A stretch of 13,135 nucleotides of DNA from positions 1 through 13,135 of the forward strand of contig JAEYQX010000150.1 in assembly GCA_023409795.1 (NCBI GenBank), given 5' to 3'. Shown here piece by piece: positions 1-8,329 of the stretch (the first letter of the stretch is position 1; every line of letters starts with the position of its first letter). Made by a program: the position numbers and the translations under genes. This stretch comes from Pseudomonadota bacterium. GTDB taxonomy: Bacteria; Pseudomonadota; Alphaproteobacteria; Caulobacterales; Caulobacteraceae. A model generated the notes under the pieces. It searched no databases. It saw only the letters and a list, made by a program, of their open reading frames with translations, and was not told the DNA's origin.

Positions 1-1469
<1,469 letters not shown>

Positions 1470-1514
1470 ATCGTCGGCGATGCCGCCCGTGACCTTTACC
1501 GCGATGCCCGGGCC

Positions 1515-2249
1515 ATGCTGGACCGCATCGTCGAGGAGAAATGGTACACCGCCAAGGGCGTGGTCGGCTTCTGGCCCGCCAATGCCAAGGGTGACGATAT
1601 CGTCGTCTGGGCCGACGAGGACCGCAGCGACCAGATCGCCACCTTCCACGGCCTGCGTCAGCAGATCGCCAAGACCAATGGCAAGCCCAACCTGTGCCTG
1701 TCGGATTTCGTGGCTGAAGACGGGCAGGACTACATCGGGGCCTTCGCCGTCACCGCCGGTCATGGCGAACTGGCAAGGGCCGCCGAGTTCAAGGCCGCGG
1801 GCGACGACTATTCGGCCATCATGGCCACGGCCCTGGCCGACCGCCTCGCCGAAGCCTTTGCCGAGCGCCTGCACAAGGAAGTCCGCACCAGGCTGTGGGG
1901 CCACGCCCCGCACGAGGACCTGACGGTCCAGGACCTGATCGAAGAGAAATATGAGGGCATCCGCCCCGCCCCCGGCTATCCGTGCCAGCCGGACCATACG
2001 GAAAAGGCCACCCTGTTCCGCCTGCTGGACGCCGGGAACGCCGCCGGCATGCAACTGACCGACAGCTTTGCCATGACGCCGCCGGCCTCGGTCAGCGGCC
2101 TGTATTTCGGTCATGCCGAGAGCCACTATTTCGGCGTCGGCAAGATCGACCGCGATCAGGTCGAGGACTATGCGGCCCGCAAGGGCTGGGACGTGGCCAC
2201 CGCCGAACGCTGGCTGGCCCCGATCCTGAACTACGACCCGGCGGGATAG
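1515..2249 (+). CDS. metH: MetH downstream fragment: AdoMet-binding reactivation domain
   Basis: This is the continuation of the metH frame after the TAG. The first ATG is at 1515; sense codons run from 1470. The 244 residues match the MetH activation domain, which binds S-adenosylmethionine and flavodoxin to repair inactive cob(II)alamin. Landmarks are G-V-V-G-F-W-P-A-N near the start, D-Y-I-G-A-F-A-V-T, A-D-R-L-A-E-A-F-A-E, the AdoMet-binding R-P-A-P-G-Y-P followed by P-D-H-T-E-K, S-F-A-M-T-P-P-A-S-V-S-G, and the terminal R-W-L-A-P. I see no convincing Shine-Dalgarno sequence before ATG 1515, so independent translation is doubtful. It is more likely a remnant, or the end of a full-length protein made by readthrough. 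The next feature is a palindrome about 30 nt beyond the stop. Confidence 0.7.
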   Translation: MLDRIVEEKWYTAKGVVGFWPANAKGDDIVVWADEDRSDQIATFHGLRQQIAKTNGKPNLCLSDFVAEDGQDYIGAFAVTAGHGELARAAEFKAAGDDYSAIMATALADRLAEAFAERLHKEVRTRLWGHAPHEDLTVQDLIEEKYEGIRPAPGYPCQPDHTEKATLFRLLDAGNAAGMQLTDSFAMTPPASVSGLYFGHAESHYFGVGKIDRDQVEDYAARKGWDVATAERWLAPILNYDPAG

Positions 2250-2279
2250 GCCCTCCTCCTTCATCCCCCACACCGTGAT

Positions 2280-2298
2280 CCTCCGGTTTGACCGGAGG
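2280..2298. repeat. Perfect 8-bp palindrome with 3-nt loop, possible dispersed intergenic repeat
   Basis: CCTCCGGT and ACCGGAGG are exact reverse complements separated by TTG, 30 nt after the metH stop. The form (a C-rich arm, T-T-G, then a G-rich arm, following GTGATC) recalls short intergenic palindromes repeated in many alphaproteobacterial genomes; that link is from memory. It could fold in RNA and help end metH transcription, but no T-run follows it. Only one copy is in this window. Confidence 0.5.
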
Positions 2299-2401
2299 CC
2301 CCAAGGGCGCGCGGCGACGCGAAATGGGGGGCGAAATGGACAGCCAGCACCTGGGATTGCGGATCACCGGCAGTGCAGCTGGTTTCCCCGGCACCGACAC
2401 G

Positions 2402-2435
2402 AAAAAAGGGCGGCGAACCCGAAGGTCCGCCGCCC
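2402..2435 (-). terminator. Rho-independent terminator of the TonB receptor gene
   Basis: On the minus strand an 8-bp GGGCGGCG/CGCCGCCC stem continues inward with one A-C mismatch and three more pairs. It closes on a TTCG tetraloop and is followed directly by six T. It begins about 22 nt after the receptor's TAA. This is a textbook intrinsic terminator, and its direction serves the minus-strand gene. Confidence 0.85.
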
Positions 2436-2456
2436 CGCTTTCAAGCCTGTAAAGGC

Positions 2457-5400
2457 TTAGAAGTTGGCCGTGACGCCGAAGAACAGGTAACGACCCATCG
2501 CATTGTACAGCTGCGGATAGGTGTTGTTGTTACCCGTCGTACCGACGCTGTAGGACAGCGGCGGATCGGTGTCGAAGACGTTGTTCACGCCCACGCGCAC
2601 CGTGACGTTGTCACGAGCCTGCCAGGTACCGGCCAGGTCGAAGTAGTTCTGGGCGTCCAGAACGCGGTCCAGACGGGTCGGAGCCGCATTGTTCAGGCTG
2701 CCATCGGAACCCAGGACGGCGACTTCGGCTTCGCCGTAGTAACGCCAGGTACCCGAGACGTTCAGGCCCTCAACCGGGGTGCCCCAGTCGACGCGGAAGC
2801 GGTGACGCCATTCCGGGTTCGGAACGCCGCACTGGTTGCCGTAGAAGCCGGCGCAGTCATAGACCGAGTTGCCGAAGCCCAGGCCGGTGTCAACTTCCAG
2901 CGAGTCCAGCAGGGTACCCACCAGGGCGAAGCCCAGGGTACCTGCGCGGTCCCAACCGTAGTCGGCCAGGTCCATGCGGTAGTTGGCTGCAACGTCCAGA
3001 CCCGAGGTCTTCATGCCACCGATGTTGGTGTTCAGGTCGATGACGTTACCGGTACCGATCCACAGCTGACCGTTCGAGTTACGGACGATCTTCTCACAGG
3101 CAGCCATAACGCCGGCGTCATAGCAGGCGTCGATCGAGTTTTGCGGCCCGATCGAGGACACCAGGTTATCGATCTGGATGTCGAAGTAGTCGAGCGTCAG
3201 GTTGAAGCCCGGCAGGAACGACGGGGTGAAGACGACGCCCAGGGTCAGGGTGTCGGATTCTTCCGGCGTCAGTTCGGTGTTGCCACCCTGGGTGAAGTTG
3301 TACTGGCCAGCCGGGCTCGAGATACCGATCGAGTCAGCCTGCGCCTCGGTCACCTGCCACGGGTTGGTACCGATACAGACGGCATCACCCTTGTACAGAT
3401 CAGTGTTGCGATCGCAGGGGTCGGCGTCCAGGTCGAACAGGTTGAAGCCCTGGGCCGTGAACAGCTCGATCACGTTCGGCGCGCGAACAGCGCGCTGGAC
3501 GCTGGCGCGGAAGCGGATGTCCGAGGTCGGAGCCCAGTCACCACCGATCTTCCACGAGTCCGTGCCACCGCCCAGCTCGTATTCCGAGTGGCGATAGGCG
3601 AGGTCGACCGACAGCTGGTCAGCGAAGGCGCGGCCTTCTGCCAGCGGAACCTGAGCTTCGACGAAGACGTCGTAAACCTGGTTCGCACCGCCCAGACCCA
3701 GGGTCGGGCCACCCTGACCGGCACCGTCACCCGAGGTGAAGGAGATGTCGGGGGTCAGGTCCAGGGCGTCGCGGCGGTATTCAGCACCGAAGGCGGTCTG
3801 GACACCGCGGTCGGCCCACGGCGACTGGATGCCATAGGCACCCAGGTCAGCGGTGAACGACAGCGAGGCAACCTGCTGGGTGGTCCAGCCGGTGGCCAGC
3901 AGCGGCACCTGCAGGTAGTCCAGGGCTTCCTGGGTCACGCCACCCGAGCGGAAGATGTTGTAGGGCACGCAGTCGGCGTCCAGACCAGCCAGGACCGACG
4001 AGCAGACGATGTTGCCCGTTGCCGGGTCAACCACGGCGTCCAGCGCGCGGGCCAGACGGGTGTTCGAGAACTCGTTGCGGTAGATCTGGTTGTACTTGAC
4101 GCGCGAGTACTGGAACGACGCATCATAGGACCAGGCTTCGTTCAGGTCACCACGTGCACCCAGGACGCCGCGATACGACTGGAAGTTGAGGTCGGACTGG
4201 CGACCACCACCTTCGACGTTACGACGGCCGATATACATGTCCTTCGTCGCGCCAGCCGCAATGTCGGCGGCCGAGCAATCGATGGCAGCGCGTTGCTGGG
4301 CCGACAGCAGCGGGTTGGCGCAGCTGATGGTCGACGAGCCGTCCGTGGTGCGGAAGCCGTTGGCGAACTCACCGAAGAAGTTACCCGACGGTGCGATCTG
4401 GGCGATCGTCGAGTAATCGCTGAACATCAGCTGGGTATAGACTTCGATCTGGTCGGTGACGTCGTAGTGACCGAAGGCACCCAGGGTGTAACGCTCATCC
4501 GGGCGCTGGAAGTGGTTCAGCGGGCCGAAGTTGTAGGCGTGCAGCGAACCGTCATACGGGATGAAGTTGCCGGCATCGTCGACGGTGTAGGCATAGGTGG
4601 CAAAGTCAGTGAACTGACCCGGGAAGCTGGTGCCCGAACCACCGCAGGTGAAGTCGTTCGGCGTGGCCGCTGCGGCAGCACCGATCGAGCAGGCCGAGTA
4701 GTCGTAGTCGCGACCCAGGACCTTGTTGTTCTTGCGGTAGCCGGCATACAGCGTGATGTTACCGCGGTCGTCCGGGGCGTTGACGCCCATCAGCAGGTTG
4801 ACTTCGCGGCTGAACCCGGTCTGGACGTTATCGTCCGGCAGCTGGAAGTTGCCCGGGTTGGTTGCAGCACGATCCTGGATCACGCGACGCAGGTTGCCCA
4901 CGCCGTCGTAGTCGTTGTTGTGCTGGTTGAAGCCGTACTGGGCGTCGATTTCGATGCCTTCGAAATCGCGGCGCATGATGAAGTTCACGACGCCGGCGAT
5001 GGCGTCCGAACCATAGACGGCCGAGGCACCACCGGTCAGGACTTCAACGCGCTCGACCATCTGGCCAGGGATCTGGTTCAGGTCGGCGGCGTCATCCTGC
5101 GGCGAGCCATAGCCCATGCGCTTGCCGTCGATCAGCACCAGGGTACGCGACGAGCCAAGGTTACGCAGCGAAACCGTGGCCGTACCCGAAGCGCCGTTGG
5201 CAACGGTCGAGTTCTGGGCGGCGAAGGCTTGCGGCAGTTGGGTGACCAGGTCTTCGACGCGGGTCACACCCTGAATGTCGATGTCCTCGCCCGTGACCTG
5301 GGTCACCGGGCTGGTCGTCGTCAGGTTGGGCTGGCGAATACGCGAGCCGGTCACCACGACGTCTTCGATCTGGCTGGCCTGCTCAGTCTGCGGGGCAGTC

Positions 5401-5492
5401 TGGGCCATGGCCGGGGCGGCCATGCCAGCAAGCGCGAAGCCTGCAATCATCGTGGACGCCAGCAAGCGCTCGCGTTTGTTGAGTAGATTCAA
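2457..5492 (-). CDS. TonB-dependent outer-membrane receptor
   Basis: An outer-membrane beta-barrel importer energised by TonB-ExbBD; the substrate is unknown. With the TTG start at 5492 it has 1011 residues, a usual length for the large Caulobacter-type receptors. Residues 1-30 form a signal peptide (M-N-L-L-N-K-R-E-R, hydrophobic core, A-P-A-M-A before Gln). A TonB-box-like I-E-D-V-V-V-T-G-S-R lies at 42-51. The plug includes L-R-N-L-G-S-S-R-T-L-V-L-I-D-G (109-123) and G-G-A-S-A-V-Y-G-S-D (154-163) before V-V-N-F-I. The barrel ends in F-F-G-V-T-A-N-F with the expected terminal Phe. The frame is open upstream to 5696, but those extra residues look unlike a signal peptide. ATG 5507 lacks a ribosome site, while TTG 5492 sits 6 nt after AGGAGG. 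All twelve cysteines fall in six close pairs. No sigma/anti-sigma pair or substrate-pathway gene lies beside it. Family is certain; start likely. Confidence 0.93.
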   Translation of the reverse strand: MNLLNKRERLLASTMIAGFALAGMAAPAMAQTAPQTEQASQIEDVVVTGSRIRQPNLTTTSPVTQVTGEDIDIQGVTRVEDLVTQLPQAFAAQNSTVANGASGTATVSLRNLGSSRTLVLIDGKRMGYGSPQDDAADLNQIPGQMVERVEVLTGGASAVYGSDAIAGVVNFIMRRDFEGIEIDAQYGFNQHNNDYDGVGNLRRVIQDRAATNPGNFQLPDDNVQTGFSREVNLLMGVNAPDDRGNITLYAGYRKNNKVLGRDYDYSACSIGAAAAATPNDFTCGGSGTSFPGQFTDFATYAYTVDDAGNFIPYDGSLHAYNFGPLNHFQRPDERYTLGAFGHYDVTDQIEVYTQLMFSDYSTIAQIAPSGNFFGEFANGFRTTDGSSTISCANPLLSAQQRAAIDCSAADIAAGATKDMYIGRRNVEGGGRQSDLNFQSYRGVLGARGDLNEAWSYDASFQYSRVKYNQIYRNEFSNTRLARALDAVVDPATGNIVCSSVLAGLDADCVPYNIFRSGGVTQEALDYLQVPLLATGWTTQQVASLSFTADLGAYGIQSPWADRGVQTAFGAEYRRDALDLTPDISFTSGDGAGQGGPTLGLGGANQVYDVFVEAQVPLAEGRAFADQLSVDLAYRHSEYELGGGTDSWKIGGDWAPTSDIRFRASVQRAVRAPNVIELFTAQGFNLFDLDADPCDRNTDLYKGDAVCIGTNPWQVTEAQADSIGISSPAGQYNFTQGGNTELTPEESDTLTLGVVFTPSFLPGFNLTLDYFDIQIDNLVSSIGPQNSIDACYDAGVMAACEKIVRNSNGQLWIGTGNVIDLNTNIGGMKTSGLDVAANYRMDLADYGWDRAGTLGFALVGTLLDSLEVDTGLGFGNSVYDCAGFYGNQCGVPNPEWRHRFRVDWGTPVEGLNVSGTWRYYGEAEVAVLGSDGSLNNAAPTRLDRVLDAQNYFDLAGTWQARDNVTVRVGVNNVFDTDPPLSYSVGTTGNNNTYPQLYNAMGRYLFFGVTANF

Positions 5493-5498
5493 GGTCAC

Positions 5499-5504
5499 CC
5501 TCCT
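5499..5504 (-). promoter_or_regulatory. Shine-Dalgarno AGGAGG selecting a TTG start
   Basis: The minus strand reads AGGAGG, six nucleotides, then TTG AAT CTA CTC. The motif would lie inside the coding sequence if ATG 5507 were used, which favours the TTG as the true receptor start. Confidence 0.7.
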
Positions 5505-5507
5505 CAT

Positions 5508-5744
5508 GTTCCAGTCGCCGCAGGACAGGTTTTCACCCCCCCGTGCGGGCCCCCCGAAGCACCACAATCGTGCGATTCCGGGCTGTAGCCATCTGCAGAT
5601 TAGGCGCGCTACAACTGTTGGAGACAGTGAAAATACCAATCCGTCACGATGTAAGCGCCTCCATGTCACAAAATCGCCACGGTAGAGCTTAGCCATACAT
5701 GAAAGATACTTCGCGACTGAGCCACCCTCTCGATACGTCCGTGC
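5508..5744. promoter_or_regulatory. Divergent intergenic region between the receptor and the LACYD operon
   Basis: This stretch must hold the promoters of the leftward receptor gene and the rightward three-gene run. I could not assign confident -35/-10 pairs. Visible structure: AATCG-TG-CGATT inverted repeat at 5566-5577; ACTGT-TGGAG-ACAGT at 5614-5628; a run of seven C (5536-5542) and one of six C (5550-5555) flanking CCCG-TG-CGGG-type pairing in the receptor's leader; and a GANTC site at 5574-5578, the CcrM methylation sequence in Caulobacterales. The inverted repeats could be operators; that is inference. Confidence 0.4.
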
Positions 5745-5758
5745 AAGGACTTTACCGC

Positions 5759-6289
5759 GTGAACAAAATAATTCTCACAGCAGCTGCCATAATGGCAATT
5801 TTCTGCCGACCCGGCTTGGCCGTGGCCCAGAACCCGGCGGAAAATCGCTCCAACCTGCTGTCGGCGCTGTCCGATTGTCGAAATCTGGCCGATAACGCGG
5901 TGCGACTCGCCTGTTATGACAGAACGGCGGCTGCGCTGGACCAGGGCGAGAAGGCGGGCGAGGTGGTGGTCATCGACCGGGCCCAGGTCCAGGCCGCGCG
6001 ACGCGACCTGTTTGGTTTCAACATGCCCTCCCTTTCCGGCCTGTTTGGCCGCGACGCCGAGGAAAACCGGCTGACCAGCGTCGAGACGACCCTGACCCGC
6101 GCGGGCCAGGCCCCGGACGGCAAGTGGGTCTTCCACCTGGGGGACGGGTCCGAATGGCGCCAGATTGATTCCATGCCCGTGCGCTTTCAGAATCGCGCCG
6201 GGGCCGAGGTCAGGGTAAGAAACGCCGCCTTGGGCAGCTACCTCCTGACAATCGGGGGCAGCCGCGCTGTTCGCGTCAGGAGACAATAG
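5759..6289 (+). CDS. Small exported protein with a C-R-N...L-A-C-Y-D motif, function unknown
   Basis: A predicted 176-residue exported protein. I chose the GTG start at 5759 because AAGGA lies 9 nt upstream and because it begins directly with a signal peptide: N-K-I-I, a hydrophobic stretch, A-V-A then Gln-24. The ATG at 5699 would add 20 residues of no signal character. After the signal comes C-R-N-L-A-D-N-A-V-R-L-A-C-Y-D, a two-cysteine pattern seen in many small periplasmic proteobacterial proteins, including VasI/TagO-like ones; a disulfide is plausible. The second half (about 110-176) is beta-rich with W-V-F-H-L and repeated V-R-V-R and resembles a small beta fold. There is no lipobox and no transmembrane helix beyond the signal. 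The next gene starts 2 nt after its stop, suggesting co-transcription. No function can be assigned. Confidence 0.75.
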   Translation: MNKIILTAAAIMAIFCRPGLAVAQNPAENRSNLLSALSDCRNLADNAVRLACYDRTAAALDQGEKAGEVVVIDRAQVQAARRDLFGFNMPSLSGLFGRDAEENRLTSVETTLTRAGQAPDGKWVFHLGDGSEWRQIDSMPVRFQNRAGAEVRVRNAALGSYLLTIGGSRAVRVRRQ

Positions 6290-6291
6290 CC

Positions 6292-6696
6292 ATGAGCCAC
6301 CCGATCGCCTTGGACGACACGACCTATGTTTCGGGCCAGATTGACCCGGCCTCGCTTCGCAGCCTTGCCGCCGAGCTTGGCATCCGCCGGGTGATCAGCA
6401 ACCGGCCCGACCACGAGGAGCCCGGCCAGCCGACGGCCGAAGAGGTGCGCCAGGCGGCCGAGGCGGCAGGCCTGGACTTCCTGTTCGCTCCCGTGCGCGG
6501 CATGCCCAACCCCGAGACGGTCGCCGAGGCGGCTGCCTTCATGGACCAGGACGGGGCCACGCTGATGTTCTGCCGCTCGGGCATGCGCTCGACCGTGGTC
6601 TGGGCCCTGGCAGAGGCCTCGCGGGGTGCCGACCCCGCGACCCTGCGCCAGGCGGCCTTCGACGCCGGCTATGACCTCACCAGCCTGCCGCTCTGA
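6292..6696 (+). CDS. DUF442 / beta-lactamase-hydrolase-like phosphatase-fold protein (TIGR01244-like)
   Basis: A 134-residue cytoplasmic protein resembling the DUF442 group of phosphatase-like domains. The N-terminus has Y-V-S-G-Q-I-D-P, then G-I-R-R-V-I-S-N-R-P-D with D-H-E-E-P-G-Q-P, all typical of the family. The nucleophile loop is F-C94-R-S-G-M-R99-S, with Cys and Arg conserved; its C-x4-R spacing is like rhodanese-type loops and one residue shorter than the classical C-x5-R phosphatase loop. The ATG at 6292 follows the previous stop by 2 nt and is served by AGGAG at 6278-6282. In Blh-type proteins linked to sulfide metabolism this domain is fused to an MBL domain; here an MBL gene follows 12 nt later. 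The substrate is unknown. Confidence 0.8.
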   Translation: MSHPIALDDTTYVSGQIDPASLRSLAAELGIRRVISNRPDHEEPGQPTAEEVRQAAEAAGLDFLFAPVRGMPNPETVAEAAAFMDQDGATLMFCRSGMRSTVVWALAEASRGADPATLRQAAFDAGYDLTSLPL

Positions 6697-6708
6697 TACG
6701 GCGCGGGC

Positions 6709-7632
6709 ATGATTCCCTATGTGCGGCAGTTCGCCTTTGAGCCGGGCCAGGTCCAGGCGGTCAGCCCGCTGGTTCAACGGCTGATTGCCGCCAACCCCGG
6801 CCCTTTCACCTATACCGGCACGGGCACCTATGTGGTCGGCCGCCCCGATCCCGACGCGAGCGTGGCCGTGATCGACCCCGGCCCCATGGACGAGGCGCAC
6901 CTGCAGGCCCTGCTGGCCGCGATCGGCCCGCGCCGGGTCAGCCATATCCTGGTGACCCACCGCCACCGGGACCACGCCCCCCTCGCCCGCCCGCTGGCCC
7001 AGGCGCTGGAAGCGACCGGCCCCGCCCCCCTGGTCCTGGCCATGGCCGCCACGCACCGCCCGAACCATGTCTCTGCGCCCCTGGACGAGGAAGACGACCC
7101 GGACTTCGAGCCGGACCAGGCCCTGTTCGATGGCCAGGTCATCAAGGGCGATGGCTGGACGCTGGAAGCCCTGTTCACGCCGGGCCACACCTCGGACCAC
7201 GTCGCCTTTGCCCTGCGCGAAGAAAACGCCCTGTTCAGCGGCGATCACATCATGGGCTGGTCGACCAGCGTGGTTGCGCCGCCCGATGGCGACATGACCG
7301 ACTACATGGCCAGCCTGGACCGGGTGATCGCGCGCAACTTCACCACCCTGTGGCCCACCCACGGCCCGCCGGTCACCCAGGTGGGGCCATTCTTGCAAGC
7401 CTACCGCCAGCATCGGCTTGAGCGTGAGGCCCAGGTCCTGGCGCAACTGTATGACGGCCCCGCCACCATCGCGGACATGGTGCCGGTCCTCTATGCCGCC
7501 GTCGATCGCAGGCTGTGGCCCGCCGCCAGCCTGTCGGTGCTGGCCCACCTGATCAAGCTGGTCAGGGAAGGCCGGGTGTCAGTGGACGGCGAGGCGGACC
7601 TGGCCGCGACCTACAGCCGGGCTCAGGGCTGA
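6709..7632 (+). CDS. MBL-fold metallo-hydrolase, LACTB2-like
   Basis: A 307-residue metallo-beta-lactamase-fold hydrolase, probably cytoplasmic. Metal ligands are visible: H84-R-H86-R-D88-H89, H160 in P-G-H-T-S-D-H, D179 in F-S-G-D-H, and H218 in P-T-H-G-P. The N-terminal half has the strand pattern T-G-T-G-T-Y-V-V-G and A-V-I-D-P-G-P. The region after about 235 (R-E-A-Q-V-L, then helical, ending L-I-K-L-V-R-E-G-R-V) fits the winged-helix C-terminal extension of LACTB2-like proteins, a group that includes human mitochondrial LACTB2, a nuclease, and proteins annotated as glyoxylase II-like. Nuclease versus thioesterase activity cannot be decided. It is the last gene of the rightward run, and its stop overlaps the convergent membrane-protein gene by 10 nt. 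The ribosome site is weak (GGCGCGGG). Confidence 0.85.
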   Translation: MIPYVRQFAFEPGQVQAVSPLVQRLIAANPGPFTYTGTGTYVVGRPDPDASVAVIDPGPMDEAHLQALLAAIGPRRVSHILVTHRHRDHAPLARPLAQALEATGPAPLVLAMAATHRPNHVSAPLDEEDDPDFEPDQALFDGQVIKGDGWTLEALFTPGHTSDHVAFALREENALFSGDHIMGWSTSVVAPPDGDMTDYMASLDRVIARNFTTLWPTHGPPVTQVGPFLQAYRQHRLEREAQVLAQLYDGPATIADMVPVLYAAVDRRLWPAASLSVLAHLIKLVREGRVSVDGEADLAATYSRAQG

Positions 7633-8312
7633 AGCTGGGCCACCACGGCGCGTGCCAGGCGGCAGGCCTCGTCCCCGGCCGGGACCGGATAGCGGGCTGC
7701 GACGCGCACATCGGTCCGCCCCGGACGGATGCGGATGGCGACATGGTGCACCTGGCCAAACCAGAAGCTCTCGCGATAGCCATCGGCGCGGAAGGCCGCC
7801 GTGCCCAGGGCCGTGAACCCGGCCTCGCGCATGGCATAGGAGGCCGTCTCCGGCGCAATCTGGCGCATCACCGGCTCAAGGCCTGAACAGGTCTGGGGCC
7901 GGGTCTGCACCCCGCCCCGCTCGGCCATGACCGCGCGCGAAAACGCCGGCGGCTCGGCGGCATCGGTGGTGACATCGGCCCCGCCGGGCGCGGCATAGCG
8001 GGCCAGCTGCACCTGATAGGCCGCCAGCGACCCCACCGCCGCCACCACCGCGACCGCGGCATAGATCCCCGCCTGGCGCAGATGCCTGAGGGCGATCACC
8101 ACGGCCAGAAGCGCCGCCGCCGCCCCGACCCAGGCCAGGACGCGCCCGACCTGGAGAGCCAGGACCTCAAAGCCGAAGGACAGGCTCCACGCCCCCAGGC
8201 GGGTGCCGAACACCGCCACCAGGAAGACCAGCGGACACAGGAGGCTGAGCAGGACCAGGATCTTCACCAGGCTGGCCGGGCGGCGACCGTCTCCCATTCC
8301 TGACCTACTCAT
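7623..8312 (-). CDS. DUF1499-type membrane protein
   Basis: A 229-residue inner-membrane protein of unknown function. Three hydrophobic segments are seen at about 15-37, 55-76 and 82-103. The first is followed by G-T-R-L-G-A-W, a signature I associate with alphaproteobacterial DUF1499 proteins carrying N-terminal helices. The soluble C-terminal part (about 125-229) has W-F-G-Q-V-H-H-V-A-I-R-I-R-P and a final helix, matching the DUF1499 pattern of V-x-I-R-V-R-P followed by a short helix; assignment is from memory of the family. The start at 8312 has GGGAGG 6 nt upstream. It lies 17 nt after the acyl-CoA ligase gene on the same strand and is probably co-transcribed with it. Its 3' end overlaps the convergent MBL gene by 10 nt. 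Confidence 0.7.
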   Translation of the reverse strand: MSRSGMGDGRRPASLVKILVLLSLLCPLVFLVAVFGTRLGAWSLSFGFEVLALQVGRVLAWVGAAAALLAVVIALRHLRQAGIYAAVAVVAAVGSLAAYQVQLARYAAPGGADVTTDAAEPPAFSRAVMAERGGVQTRPQTCSGLEPVMRQIAPETASYAMREAGFTALGTAAFRADGYRESFWFGQVHHVAIRIRPGRTDVRVAARYPVPAGDEACRLARAVVAQLQP

Positions 8313-8329
8313 GCCAAACCTCCCGATAC

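Noticed and set aside
2373..5486. A 1037-codon open frame on the plus strand covering almost the whole receptor gene
   Set aside because: Its codons are exact reverse complements of the receptor's codons, so it stays open merely because the receptor avoids TTA, CTA and TCA, which are rare in high-GC genes. The product has no recognisable domain, and the minus-strand protein is unmistakable.
5493..5696. N-terminal extension of the receptor to ATG 5696
   Set aside because: It has no ribosome site, cysteine/tryptophan-rich unlikely sequence before a good signal peptide, and it covers the probable promoter region.
6238..7548. A 436-codon minus-strand open frame opposite the DUF442 and MBL genes
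   Set aside because: It is antisense to two well-supported genes, is rich in Gly/Arg/His/Ala as GC-biased shadows are, and has no domain.
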